A stretch of 64,000 nucleotides of DNA from Clavelina lepadiformis (GCF_947623445.1 NC_135240.1:13516001-13580000); one strand, 5' to 3'. Positions 1 to 11,685 are shown, numbered from the stretch's first letter. Numbers and translations: made by a program. Notes: a model not told the origin generated them from the letters alone.

Positions 1-24
1 TTTCTCTGCATATCGCACGCTATT

Positions 25-560
25 AGAACCAGGGAGTCAAACCGAAGTGGAAAACGGCTTAACTCCGGTTCAGGTTTTACAAAATTTTATTTTACCGGTT
101 CTACTCCGGTTCAGGTTTACATCAGGTGCACACATTCATTCCGCTCCGGGTTTAGGTTCAGCATTAAGCTTGCTATTTAACGATTCGCTCCGGGTTCGAA
201 CAACATTATCCAGCTAATTACACCGCCCAAGTAGCAATTCGTTACCTCAAGGAATCTTATCATGAGTGGGTATTTCTTAGTTTAGGTTTTCTACGTTTTG
301 AAGTAAGCAAAGGAAAAACGTTTTCTATAACTCTTGGATGAAAATATTGTACTGAAAAAGTGGTTACAATTGGGAAAGGTTCGACTCCGGTTCGTTTTTT
401 TCTCTTAGTCGTCATTTGATAAAGTTCGGTTTAGATTCAGACAAATTTGATATTTTGGATTCTGATTCCGGTTCGGTTTTCAAAAAACATATCCGCTCAA
501 ACCGGCTAAAAGGTTCAGGTTCAGTTTTGGTTCGACACCTTGGTTGGAACTGTGTATCCG
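25..560. repeat. Degenerate GGTTC-rich repeat region
   Basis: The stretch is full of imperfect repeats of CTCCGGTTCAGGTTTA and GGTTCGGTTTT words (for example near 68-82, 100-117, 370-392 and 466-480). Apparent open reading frames here are repetitive (Pro/Arg- or Gly/Phe-rich) and look like products of the repeat rather than genes. The pattern resembles the internal part of an old non-autonomous DNA transposon, but no terminal repeats or target-site duplication could be fixed. Confidence 0.5.
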
Positions 561-796
561 ACGGTGGCCTTAGGTTTGGGGGTCCGAGGCGAGGTATGGC
601 GGGATTTAAGTTTGGGGGCCCCAAAATTACGGAAACAATTTATTTTATGGGGTCTGGAGGACATGCTGCTGACCCAGAGAATTTTGAAATTATACGTGAT
701 CTGAAATGAATAAAACTTTGCTTTTCTTTCAAAAATGCCAGATATTTCTTCGTGCATTCCTTTTCAGTAGATGGATCCCTAAATTTTGCTCTATGG

Positions 797-1268
797 CAGG
801 GGTGGCCAGACCTGCTTCATGCTCGAGCCGCATATAACATATTCCAGTTTTAAAAGAGCCTCAACACAAACACAATAAAAAACACGAATTTATTCACTCA
901 CAAAAAAGTGTAGCTATTGATTAACATTAGTGCTGCATGGTGATACTATGAGTCTCCACCTGGGCTTCACCAACTTCTTTTGCAATTATTATTATAACCG
1001 TAACCAAGACTTAAAACTAGGTCAGCCCTGACGTACAGCTTCAATCTGATAGTTTACTTAACTACAGTGTACAAGTTAGCACACTTCTGTACAACAATGT
1101 ACTTTTTGGAGTGTGATTTGATTATTACTAACAATGAGTCCATTGTTAATACGTGTGATAGAACGCATTGTTTCATAATCTGATCAAACACCTCGTCTAG
1201 ACCGGGAAAATTGCATGTCTAATTCATCAATGCTAATTCATTAAAGAGCCGCAGTTTGGCCACCCCTG
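797..1268. mobile_element. hAT-type non-autonomous element (MITE), 472 bp
   Basis: The left end reads CAGGGGTGGCCAGAC and the reverse complement of the right end reads CAGGGGTGGCCAAAC, 14 of 15 identical. The element is flanked by an exact 8-bp direct repeat CTCTATGG at 789-796 and 1269-1276. An 8-bp target-site duplication and a CAGGGG-type terminus are diagnostic of hAT transposons. There is no transposase reading frame inside, so it must have been mobilised in trans. Confidence 0.9.
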
Positions 1269-1276
1269 CTCTATGG

Positions 1277-2655
1277 CCTCGAAAATTTCACACCCTTCAC
1301 TTCTTTTTTGCTATCGAGCGTCTAATACCTCAGAGGTTTGCTAACAGAGAACACGAATTTTTCTTCGTTTTGGCAAGATGTCTTAAATCACGTAAGCGTT
1401 TGAACATCAAGCTATATGAATCTCAAAGCAGGAGGAGACCAATTTATACGGAGGTTCGACTTACACAATTTTCCTCTATTCCAAATAGAGTTAACACAGC
1501 TAACTATCATGAACTAGTGAATGACTCCTGTCTTGAAAAAGTGCGACTATAGTTAACAATAATATTCGTATGCAATGATTGTTTTTTTTAGAGCGTGAGT
1601 AGAAATAGGAGAGCCCGTTGCGGGGGGGGGGGGGGGGGGGCGAGGTCACCGCCTTGCTTGCCTAACCCTAAAGCAACTACTGTGTGTCTCACAATTCGAT
1701 AATGCAATTAGCGTCTATATGTGTAGCGACAAACATGTATCCTACTAAGGATTTACGTTTAGGCTATACGTGTATAATTAGTTACTAGATGTATAACACG
1801 AAGACGAGAGTAAAGGCGTATGGGGTGTAATTTGCTTTTGTACTTGTAGGCCTCAATATTTTATTTCTTTTGCTTTGCAATGCATATCTATATAGCACCG
1901 AGGTTGTAGTTGTGCGAATCACGTTCGATATTCGGAGGAGTTATACGTGTCGTTGCAATACTCTTGAGCAAGGCGTTTAACAACACTTGCTTCTGCTCAG
2001 TGGTCCTGGTGAGTAATTCTAAACTCTGGTAACATCACAAGTTCATTTTTAAAAAAAATAAAAAATCCATTTAAGATGTATTTGTCGAAACTTGCACGCA
2101 GACAACCTTGGCACCTGGGGCTCGATAGGTGAAGAAGCATAGAAAAGTTTGGACGTGCAAACACTTTGCTCAGTGAAAGGGTAAATATTTTCTTGGGTTT
2201 TATCCTAGCATGCAATGCCTTCTCGTTGCCCTTTCAAAATTTCACGTTACCGGTAGATGTGCATCTTAACTAATCGAAGTAAAGACACGTGCGATAACAA
2301 CCTGACCATAGCATGCGTTTTCTCGCGATTGTAGTGCTATGCAGCAGCACAATGCATGTGTAGTGCAGGCTACGTTTTACCTGCTATGCTTTTTGCAATC
2401 ATGAGAGCGACGACAGTTTTGCAAATTTGCAGCTGAATTAAAAGCGAGATACCATTAAGGGCGAGATCTCTACGGCTACGCTAACCGAATGGATTTGAAC
2501 TTCTTAACACTGTAATTACCACCACATTGTAAGCTTATAACTTCAGCAATTTTAAATGGAGATTTTTTGTACAACAGCCAATTTTGTTTTAAAATGCGCT
2601 AAAGTGACAATGCGTTTTGAACTAAAATATAAAAGTCGCTGAAATGGCAGGCTGC
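1277..2655. other. Intergenic stretch without a supported gene
   Basis: No reading frame here has recognisable protein similarity or splice-site support. The only notable landmark is an uninterrupted run of 19 G at 1622-1640. The stretch ends at the 3' end of the SLC5A8/12-like gene. Confidence 0.5.
1622..1640 (+). repeat. Poly-G tract (19 G)
   Basis: Nineteen consecutive G residues are preceded and followed by C. A run this long in AT-rich DNA is unusual, can form a G-quadruplex on the plus strand, and is prone to length error in sequencing. Confidence 0.9.
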
Positions 2656-2661
2656 TTTATT
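2656..2661 (-). terminator. Poly(A) signal of the SLC5A8/12-like gene
   Basis: AATAAA on the minus strand begins 21 nt past the TAG stop, implying a very short 3' UTR. Confidence 0.65.
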
Positions 2662-2681
2662 TTAAACAAATGTAGTGCCTT

Positions 2682-5600
2682 CTACTTTTCTAGTAGCGGC
2701 TGTCCACCTCTGCCGTCAGCATTGTCCAATATAATCTCGTCTTGACGTTTCCCATGAGCGTAAGCATCTTTTTTGTGCTTGACGAAGCAGCCTGTGGTTC
2801 CGATGCAACAGCAGATATCGCCTGGGTAGGCTAATAGTTTAGGATCGACATATTTCTTCTCGGCCCAACCTCCTGTTTTTGAATAAAATTGGATAAAAAT
2901 TGCTGGCACGTCAGTTAATCAGACCGTTTATCCGATTACAATGCAATCTCTACATTTTTGCCCAAAAATATAGGCTACCTACCGGTAAATAAGCTAATAA
3001 TTATTCCGACCCCCCAGGTGATTAGCACCAGGAAAGTGCTATAATGGCAATACGACAAGGCGTAAAGAGTATTACCAAGCACGGAATCGTACTGAGTGGT
3101 GACATTCTTAGCTTCTGCTAGCGGTATGGTTATGTTGAGGGCCTGTAAAAGGTTTTTGATGAGTCTCAGTTTCTCCTTTCTAGATACTGTTTTACTTTAT
3201 ATTTTGTTAATTAAACACTTACTTCACAACCGTACGTGGCAATTGGTAGCGGTCTGGTGAATTCTTCCAATGGGGGATATATGAAGGATCCTATGGTAAG
3301 CCATATCCCGGCCGCAAGGCCAATAAAAAGGCCACTAAGTGCACCCTACATGCCGCGAAAACACAAACATTCAGTATTAACCGACTATCTTTTGTTTTTG
3401 CACGCACGATCTAAACAAGATTAGTAGGACAAACATAAATTGAAAAATACTTACTTTAGAGTTAGCAAATGGCGTGAAAAATGCAAGGCAAAATAAACCT
3501 AACATAGGGCCTCCAATGACGCCAAACATCTTCAAAGCCATGGTTAAAATTTTATCCATAAGAGACGCCAAGAAAGCTACACCAAGACCAAGTAAACCGT
3601 ACACCACAACTGCAAAAATCATATACATTAAGCTTCTAATCACCTCTGAATCCTACAACAGGATTTTAAAATTCATACTAATCATAATAGTAATTTGCAA
3701 ATTGCCAAAATGTCCCATAACTTTACCTAAAATTTTAGAAAGTAAAACAGCCCGATAAGCAGTTATGTTTGGAAGACAAGGTTTTAGCAAGTCTATCCAA
3801 GTGGTGCAAGCCAATGCATTTATTCCAGTGGACACAGTGCTGCAAAAACGTTTCGTAAATTAAATTCATTAACAAGATTATTTATCACATCGAGATATTT
3901 TGTTTTTTAAGTTGAAAAATTATGAAAAATTAAAACGCATCTTATGCAAGCTTTAAAAAATAAATAAATTCCAGTAATGTCGTACTATTTTTGGATTAAA
4001 TGAACGCACTTTACCTCAGTGTTCCGCTGAATGCGCTTGCGACCAATAATCCTGGTACACCGGGAGCAACACTTAAAATATCCATCACAAGATAGGGTAT
4101 AAGCTGAATTAAATATTGAAGTACATATGTAAGTTTTGTCATGACTTGTTACTGCTTTTCCGTAAGTACTGGTAACGGTCAATAGATACAAAGTATATAC
4201 GTGATACTTTCGTAAGGTTTATAACACTACAGCGATGGGGCCCCTCCTGCTACTTGCTTGCCATACCAAGGCCTAAGAGATGTAGCCAACTCACACCTCT
4301 GTATCGGTCTTAAGAACGTGCAAGTGTTATGTACAGTCATGTTATGTGAACGGCGTAAGCTTTGTTTTTGCTTTCCTCAAAAACATTTTCATAATTGACA
4401 ATACTCCAACTGACCCAATTCTGAAAATTTAGTATTCCGAAACATTCCCCAATCTATATAACGCGTTCGTTAACTAGAACATGCTGAGAAAATATGCTGG
4501 GAAAATATACAATAATTATTCGAGATTATGTTTATGTTTATGTCTATGTCTAGAAGAGTGGATCAGAATTTTAGAACACATACTTTTCAAAATTGCAATG
4601 CCATATTGCACTTTTTAAAAGGGGACCGTCAATAAAATTACTTAAACCACAAATAATTTCTTAGCGACAGTTTTACACTTCAATATCTGCGCTATACGTT
4701 AGCAATGTAATTCGTGAAATCATGAACAACTATAAAATACATTTATCGTCAACTATTCCGCACCTTTTATGTAATTAAGTCGAAAGAAGGTTAACACGCC
4801 GTGCGTCATATATATGTAACAAAATGTTAAAAACAACTTTTAAACTTTTTGATAATTAGTTCCTTTTACCTGATCCGATTTGGTGACTTTGCCGGAAGTT
4901 AAGGGATCGCACGAGTGGTATACAGCATACATCACAAGGCCCGACATACAGGCTAAGCCCAACACGAGGAAGAGACCAATATCGTTCAAATAAAGAGATC
5001 TAATAAACATCATACAAATTGTAGTTTGTTGTCTCAAGAGCCGTTATCTCAATTAGTGACAGCAGCACAACAGAAGCATATAGCTGTACGACATAAAGCT
5101 GAACAACTGATTCCATATATACGCTAAAAATCCTAGTGTTTCTTACAACTTAGCTTGTCCCAAGCTGTAGCAACTCAAACAACGTTGAATCATTGACTGG
5201 TTAATGGCATACACAGATAACCACATCAAAGTTCCACCAATCAGAATTGACCAAAAAGAGTGACGTATGCGTGGATCAACTTCAAAGCTGCAAAATTTGC
5301 GCAAAAAACTTTGTCATTTACTTCTACATTGAAATCTTGCGTATTAAATATGACAAGGAATTGTTATCATAACGATATCTGTTTTTGACAAATCTAAGTT
5401 ATTGGGCCCATTTAGTCTATAGAAATCAAAGATTTAATAATGAATGTAGCCTAAACATCTGTTACTGAAAGAAGTCGATTCTTCCGCCTTCCGAAGCAAT
5501 TTCAAAAACTCTGTTAAGTCCACCAACATCCATACTTCCCTTGCCGATGATTGCTGCGAATCCGATCCACATCACAATGCACTTTATCAAGTGCATAGGC

Positions 5601-8205
5601 GTTGTATTAAAAAATCACCACACTCACAGGAAATTTCATCAAAATTTGATGGACAATTAGTGTAAACTTATAAAACGGTATTTATACCTGCACAACGTCA
5701 TTCCACACAACTGCTTTCATGCCTCCGATACTGGTGTAGAAAATGCACACAAGCGCTGTGGCGACTATAGACACAACCAAGCTTAAACCAGTAACTGTAA
5801 AATAAAACAATGAAAACCTCAAAAAAGAAAACGTTTTATTGAGCTTAAAAATTCAGTATAACCAACATAGTTGAAAAACCTACCTTTATTAAGTGCAAGG
5901 GCTGGCATGTACATAACCATACCCATGTAGATAACTGTTTGCACAACAAAGGTGCACGTCGCCGCTAATCGAACAGCCCGATTAAATCGCATTTCCAGAT
6001 ACTGTGTGAAGTTTAAACATTCATCAACGTTTTTTTAAGCAATTGCCAAATATTTTGGAGATAGTCAAAAAATGTTTACAGCCGGTCTCCTTTATTTAGG
6101 GCTGTAGTTTGTAAACCATTGTTAAAACAACTTTGGATTAAATAGATTTGGGTTTATAAATAATAAAAAAGGAAATCAGTTGGTCACCAGCATAAACATT
6201 TTTTTGGTTGCGGTCCTGCATGTGAAAAGTTACCGAGAGCAAGACCAACGGGAACACGTACATAAACCAACACCGAAGCAATCCCATACATACTATACAA
6301 AAAGATAGCCACCCTAAATATTTTGTCAATATTTCAACTATTTTAAGAAAAATGTGTGGATTGGGATAATGATTTTGGAAAATATACTAACGAAATTTTG
6401 GAAGACTCATACTTTTTGAAGGGTATGCTAACTAGGATCCTTATTACGTTGGTTTGGAATTTTCTTGCGTTGTGATTAATTAAGATAGGCAACCAAACAA
6501 ACTCTCAGGTTCGTATAGCTACTAGTTAACTCATTCTAAATGTATGTAGAAATGGATGGCAATATGCAGCCCTGGGTATATTGTGGCAGATCAAATTCAG
6601 GGCCCTTTGATCGATTTCGAACCAACATTGCATTACTCATAGTAGGCTAGTATACATTAATCGCACCTCATACGTGGTTGAAACTCCCAATTTGTAGAAA
6701 ACTGGAAGGAAGACGTTGGCTGTTATGATCGCCACCAAAGTATAGGACAGAAAGAACCACCAAAACATGGTACCATAAGTATATACTTCAGCGGGAGTAC
6801 CCAGCACTGTGATTGCAGACATGAAGCTGGCGGTCAAACTAAGTGCCACCGGCCAGCCACTGAGGGACCTGCAACGATTTAAAAGCGCAATAAAATATTA
6901 AATTTGTCAGATCTTATCCAAAAAAAAACAACACAAAATATGTAGTTGTTGTTTGTGAATGTTTCTTATCCATAATATTAGCAGAAATATTAAAAAATGT
7001 GCTTGGAACATATACATGTAGCCCAAGCTCCCCTACCCGTACGACATAAAGTTCTTTAGCTATGAAGTACGAAAAATAAATTAGAAGGGCTTATTTTACA
7101 ATTCATATGAATGACGACTTCAAGAAATGTAATACACCCATTTGCTAGTTACGGCCGCCATCTTGATTTGGGTGGCAAGATTTTTTTGATCACTTATACT
7201 TAGCATTGGAAATTGTCGGCACACTTGATTCTTTTTTAAATTGCAAACTTTCTAGGCATCGGCTTGCAAAGATTTTGCTCAGGTGGGTAGCATTTAAATT
7301 TCTTAACATAATAAAGAAAAACTAATGAAAAAGCTTTCCTAGTTTTCACTTGACAGTGCTTTGAATCCTACGCATTGGTGTTGTTCGACATGAGATCACG
7401 TTAAGAGAAGCACGTGACGTGAAATTCGTAAAAGTTAACGACGTATCTACAGCGCGTAACATGTGTAATTTTGCCTTGTAATTCAAGCAAAGTTTAAAGA
7501 ATTAAACTAGCAGTAACTATAAACTAAATTACTTTTATTACACGCGCCGCAGATACCAGTATCACACAAACTCTAAGGCATTTCATGTCGCATGCTTCGC
7601 TGATCACGTATCTAAACGTCATATCGAAAAGGTTCAATGCGTGGGATTCAAACCGCTGAAAAATAATAACTGGGAAACATATTTTCAATGTTTTTGTTTA
7701 TCGTGTAAAGAAATTTATATACTATTTGCCTGCGCGAAATCGTTACAATCCGATCCCTAAAACGTTTGCAATTTAAAAAAGAATCAAAGTGGGTCGACAA
7801 TTTCCATTGTTAAGTATAGGCGATTGAAAATATCTTGCTACCCAGACAGTAACTAGGAAAGGGTCTATTGGATGGTAGGCTACTGTATTACATTAGTGCA
7901 CTTATTAAATAAAATTTATTGAACAAAAAAATGCTGAAAACGAAAAGTAGAGATTATCCATCTTCGCTTGTTGACTGCAGTATGCAGCCTTCTGAGAATT
8001 TGCATTTCTAGTAACATAGAATAAATTACCTTCCAGCTAAACTGTAGTTTTCTGTTGACTTTTTATTGCGGTCTGCAATGGCAAAGTATAACCCAATAAG
8101 AGCAGACACAAGAAACAAAGCGCCAAATATTACATAGTCGGCCACATGGAAAGTTTTTTCGCTGTTTGCAGTATATATTATGGAACTTGAAGTAGTGGAC
8201 GCCAT
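2682..8205 (-). CDS. Sodium-coupled monocarboxylate transporter, SLC5A8/SLC5A12-like
   Basis: Spliced gene of 13 coding exons: 8205-8030, 6868-6667, 6001-5884, 5794-5688, 5581-5466, 5287-5147, 4999-4870, 4103-4015, 3839-3727, 3645-3455, 3345-3223, 3142-2983 and 2872-2682. All have GT/AG borders and the joined frame stays open for 618 codons; human SLC5A8 has about 610. Family-typical stretches include [29 protein letters not shown] and STTYEYLEMRFN after splicing, [24 protein letters not shown], and [16 protein letters not shown]5 carriers are plasma-membrane LeuT-fold proteins that move a substrate (for SLC5A8/12: lactate, pyruvate, short-chain fatty acids, nicotinate) together with Na+. Exon 12 holds Asn-X-Thr glycosylation sites in an extracellular loop, and the tail ends LLEK, without the TRL PDZ-binding end of human SLC5A8. 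The start chosen is the Met at 8205, just after an acceptor at about 8229; a longer frame from 8316 would read through that acceptor. Assignment to A8 versus A12 is open. Confidence 0.9.
7145..7856. mobile_element. Long fold-back (inverted-repeat) element, 712 bp
   Basis: The two halves are imperfect reverse complements over almost their whole length, with arms of roughly 330 bp. For example AATTTCCATTG near 7800 pairs with the left arm near 7210, and TTGCAATTTAAAAAAGAATC near 7768 pairs with the sequence near 7235. The element begins CTAGTTAC and ends GTAACTAG. It lies inside intron 1 of the transporter gene and encodes nothing. It is probably a non-autonomous DNA transposon of the fold-back type. 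The target-site duplication is unclear because CTAG is itself palindromic. Confidence 0.75.
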
Positions 8206-10679
8206 TACTACACCTTTATCATCAACCTGCAAAATCAAAATTGAAAAAATAACAGTTGAGTCCAGTTCGCTTATGCACGCTGTTATGAAGAGCTGAATTA
8301 GAAGGAGTTTTGACATCGTAATCTTTATGCTTGATCCTATTCTAAGTAAATATTGGCCTGCCTAAGCGGACTCGGCCCCGATAGAGTAGGATAAGGATAA
8401 GGTATATGGCAAGCTGACAAAACTTAAAAAATTTTGCATCGCGAAATTCAGTTTATATAATATAGTCTAACTAACTAAATGTACGTTGTCTATGACTCCA
8501 TATTATTACAAACATAAACACCTACCACAAGTTTACACCTATTGTTCGACAATATACCTATAGAATACTGTACGCAACTGTAAACCAGATATGCTTGAAA
8601 ACGCTGTAACCGTATTGAATAAAACAATTTTACTAAAACTGTAGTAGACTGTCGTAATTTTAACTAAACAACACGTTTCTAAATCAACTTATTATAAATT
8701 CCTTTTTTCTACGCCTTAACTGACCATAACTGCAATTTTGGTTTACAAACAAAACGTTCGACAATATTCTCACGCGAATACTTTTCGCATTTTCAATCAG
8801 CTCCAAGTAAACACAATACTGCATTGCCGTAGGCCCCTCTCGCAAACAAACAAGTGGTTACATACAGGCAAAGCCTGGTCTTGATAATTACAGCTATTCT
8901 ACTTGTTTTTACGATGTGCCTATCAAAAACAAGGACATCAATTAAACTCAAGGTCACTTAAAGTGGAACAACAAATCAGTCGTCCTTAAACAAGACACAC
9001 TTCATATGATGCAAACAAACCAAATGCCGCAGTTAACTGGCATTAGCCTATGATTATACTTGGCTGACTATTCTGGATAAAGATGCTGCATAATAATAGG
9101 CTTATGCTTTTAAACCAAAAGCAATTCACACATTTCACATTTTGTTAAATAACCAGTGATGATAATCAGTAATCACTGATGAAATCTTTCCTTGTAATCA
9201 ATAGCTACAACAAACATTCCATAAAAGCATGTTGGCATGGTTAATGCATACGCTTGCGACAAATTTCGTTGTAGAAAGTCGAACGGGCTCTTGGAATGTG
9301 CACTTACAAATAATTTGCCGTCTATGTTTGAAGTTGTAGCAGCGCGTTAGCAGAACTCCAACGTACTGTTTTCGCACGCACATACACATTTTGAAACTAA
9401 CTAGATGAGCGATTACAGAACTAAGAAAATACGTATCGGTTCATTGCACAACCGTGCCATCGATAGAGTGTTAGCAGAAATCGCATGCTTTTGTTCAGCT
9501 CCATAGTAGTTTTGGGATTTAAATTTCTGCTTGGAAATCTGCCGTTAATGAGATTCCTTACTTCACATTCTAATCTCTCCACCTTCAATCCTCCCCTACG
9601 TCATTTATCTGTTCTCGGTGCCAGATCGACTGTTACTCTCATATCGGGTTGGTCAATCACAACAGACGCTGTTCTCAACCTCGATCTAGAAAATCTATTG
9701 AAACGCAGATCTCTGGTCTCTGGAACCGAACTTCCGTGAATATTTTGGATCTCGGCCGTGTTGTTAAGCAATGGCGTTTCAGAGTTAAATTTTTTTGATC
9801 ACTCAGCGTTGCCGGTATCTTTGTACCAAGATTGTGTGATAAATGATAACTAATTAAGAGTCAACACACAACTACAAACACCAAGTTCTAAAGTAAACCA
9901 CGTTCAAAGTTCCAAATTCACGTTCACGTTCACGTTCAAAATAAGTTCCAGTAAACTAATTCGAAGCGTACAAACAACGAACCTACGTCAAAACAACTTG
10001 CCTTCGTGATTACTTTCGCACGTGCCATGGACGTTGTTTTTGTTGTCCCAACGAAGATCAAGCATATATGCCTGCGGCATTAAATTGGTTGGAACGAAAA
10101 GCAGCAAGTATTGTATAAAGTTCATGCAAAAACCAGCAACCGTGCTATCCTGACCTTAAATATACAGTATCTTCCACCAACTAGGCGCCCACGATAACTT
10201 TATCAAAAGATGAGAATACGAATGAGTTCAATACCGTGTCAAAATCAAAACCATATACTTGGGATAAGACCATGAAAACGTGAAATCACTACCAAGTCTT
10301 TATTATTATTTTGGGTTAAGTAGGAAAAAGATACGAAAACTTAATGCTCTGATAAAATTATTGAGGTCATTTGAAATTTATTCCGGTAATGATTTTATTT
10401 TGTTCATGTCATCAAAAAAGCACACTACAGAAACTACATAGGGAAACTAAACCCCACACTTTCCCTTGTTAACGCATTGTATGAGGCTTATGTTCGTAAT
10501 TGAATATAGGCCAACAGTATATCGTATACGATAGTGTTTAAGAAAAGTTCAGTACTGAAATCAATTACGTTGAAAGCCCAACCAAAGCCAAGCTTGATTC
10601 CTCTTCTAATACAGTACAAGTTATATACTTTTGGAAAAAGGGTGACTATTTCACCAAAAGCAGGTCACGCTGCCCATGG

Positions 10680-10835
10680 TTTAAAATAGGCCATTAGGTT
10701 TGAAGAAATGATATGCAAAAGCTTGATTTTAGTTATTTAGGGTTTAATTGGAATTAGGTTTAGAATGGAAGGTAGTTTTAGGTTATGTTTCTATGTAATA
10801 ACATTAACGTTAGCTGTTAGCCGTTAGGTTAACAA
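10680..10835 (+). repeat. Interspersed repeat, copy 1
   Basis: Shares an ordered series of words (TGCAAAAGCTTGATTTTAG, TTTAGGGTTTAATTGGAA, TTTTAGGTTATG, ATAACATTAACGTTAG) with copies at about 27930-28065 (plus) and 38010-38160 (minus). The copies are diverged, so the family is old. Confidence 0.6.
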
Positions 10836-11044
10836 AATACATTGAAAAAGCGCTTTGAACGCAGAATTTTGACCAGTGAAATGGTGGCAGGTTTTTGAAA
10901 AATATTCTGCGATAAAGAGCTGTTGCAAATGGGATGATCTGTCCTAGTCGGCTAGTCCTCTTGCATGCAAAAACGTCGAAGCTTTTCTAAATAAATGCAT
11001 AGCATTAAGTTTTCGTCAAGTAAAAATTTTGATTACGGAAGTTG

Positions 11045-11125
11045 AGGGAAAAGGAAAAGTGACCTCATGGGGAATCGAACTTACGACATTTTACATACAA
11101 AAACTCTATGTGGGTTAATCTGCAC
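11045..11125 (-). repeat. Possible tRNA-derived SINE fragment
   Basis: On the minus strand GTTCGATTCC matches a tRNA B box, preceded by ATGTCGTAA and followed by a short arm and a T run. A credible A box and cloverleaf were not found, so this is at most a degenerate SINE head. Confidence 0.3.
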
Positions 11126-11163
11126 AAAATTCAATAAATTTGATTGGCAAAAGGTGTTTGAAG

Positions 11164-11463
11164 AAAAGGATTGGGTCCTGCTGTATTGATTGGGCTACGA
11201 CACTCCGCCTATTCACAGGCGCTATCCCGCTACTGATCAACGTGGGAACTTTTGGCTGCTCCCTTTCGGGCCTGGCCCGGTTCGTTCCTCCTTGGACAAC
11301 CTGGACATCTCACGCTCCCGTAAGACGACCATATTGACGCTGAGCTTAGCGCGGACACCCGATCGACATAGGTCGAGGTGCCGCAGGACTCCCAGTCTCA
11401 AGCCGTCCACCAACCCAAGCCTCCAAAGCAGCTGGATTACAGGCATGCGCCACAACGCCCGGC
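11164..11463 (-). ncRNA. Signal recognition particle RNA (7SL RNA) gene
   Basis: Read on the minus strand, the RNA starts GCCGGGCG and continues TGGCGCATGCCTGTAATC, which is the Alu domain of 7SL. The S domain follows: TCGATCGGGTGTCCGCGCTA, GTCAATATGG, the helix 8 hairpin AGGCCCGAAAGGGAGCAG with its GAAA tetraloop, then TTGATCAGTAGCGGGA and GCCTGTGAATAG. The 3' end pairs with the Alu region and runs into TTTT at 11167-11164. Length (about 294-300 nt) and order match vertebrate 7SL over its full extent, so this is a complete gene and not an Alu-like fragment. The RNA scaffolds the SRP that targets secretory and membrane proteins to the ER. It lies 0.8 kb upstream of, and opposite in strand to, the ANKRD53-like reading frame. 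TATA-like and CRE-like motifs sit upstream. Confidence 0.95.
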
Positions 11464-11485
11464 GAGAGAAAGCGTGCTAAAACGC

Positions 11486-11494
11486 ATATATAAA
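11486..11494 (-). promoter_or_regulatory. TATA-like element of the 7SL gene
   Basis: On the minus strand TTTATATAT lies at about -31 to -23 from the 5' G of the 7SL RNA, the position of TATA boxes in Pol III promoters with external elements. Confidence 0.65.
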
Positions 11495-11513
11495 CTACAG
11501 CCTCTGAGAGAAG

Positions 11514-11521
11514 TGACGTCA
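11514..11521. promoter_or_regulatory. CRE/ATF site upstream of the 7SL gene
   Basis: A perfect palindromic TGACGTCA sits 51-58 nt upstream of the 7SL start. The human 7SL promoter is known to use an ATF/CRE site at about -51. A second near-match, TGACGTCG, lies at 11528-11535. Confidence 0.7.
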
Positions 11522-11599
11522 TTTGATTGACGTCGATTGCCTTGACTACGCATACCGCTGGAAATTACAGGCGTGTGTCTGAACTAGTAAAATTGTATT

Positions 11600-11685
11600 T
11601 GGTGCTGCGTAAGCAGGACTTCGTTTGTGGTGAAACTGCGACTCAGTTGTGCATTACCTTTAACTTTTGAACTTTGCAGATAACG
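11600..11685 (+). other. Possible 5' untranslated exon of the ANKRD53-like gene
   Basis: A strong donor, ACG followed by GTAAGC, ends at 11685, and an acceptor TTTTAG ends at 12238, 11 nt before the ANKRD53-like ATG. The exon start is not visible and the 11600 boundary is a guess. The alternative is that 12238 is a spliced-leader trans-splice acceptor. Confidence 0.3.

Larger units (their letters stand above)
8230..11163. other. Intergenic region between the transporter and the 7SL gene
   Basis: This is the upstream region of the transporter gene and the downstream flank of the 7SL gene. It contains a CACGTT-type short tandem repeat near 9892-9937, one copy of an interspersed repeat at about 10680-10835, and a tRNA-like fragment at about 11045-11125. 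No coding region was supported. The open frame at 9485-9739 has no recognisable similarity or splice context. Confidence 0.5.

Noticed and set aside
416..757. Overlapping open frames on both strands in the GGTTC-rich repeat
   Set aside because: Composition follows the DNA repeat (Pro/Arg or Gly/Phe words), there is no ortholog signal, and the region is repetitive.
6138..6329. Hydrophobic 63-codon open frame on the minus strand
   Set aside because: It lies in intron 2 of the transporter gene. Exons 2 and 3 join in frame without it and it does not match any SLC5 segment.
9485..9739. 84-codon plus-strand open frame
   Set aside because: No recognisable family, no splice context, and it lies in intergenic DNA; chance is the simplest explanation.
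11190..11480. Open frames on both strands over the 7SL gene
   Set aside because: They arise from the GC-rich structured RNA gene; the RNA match explains the sequence fully.
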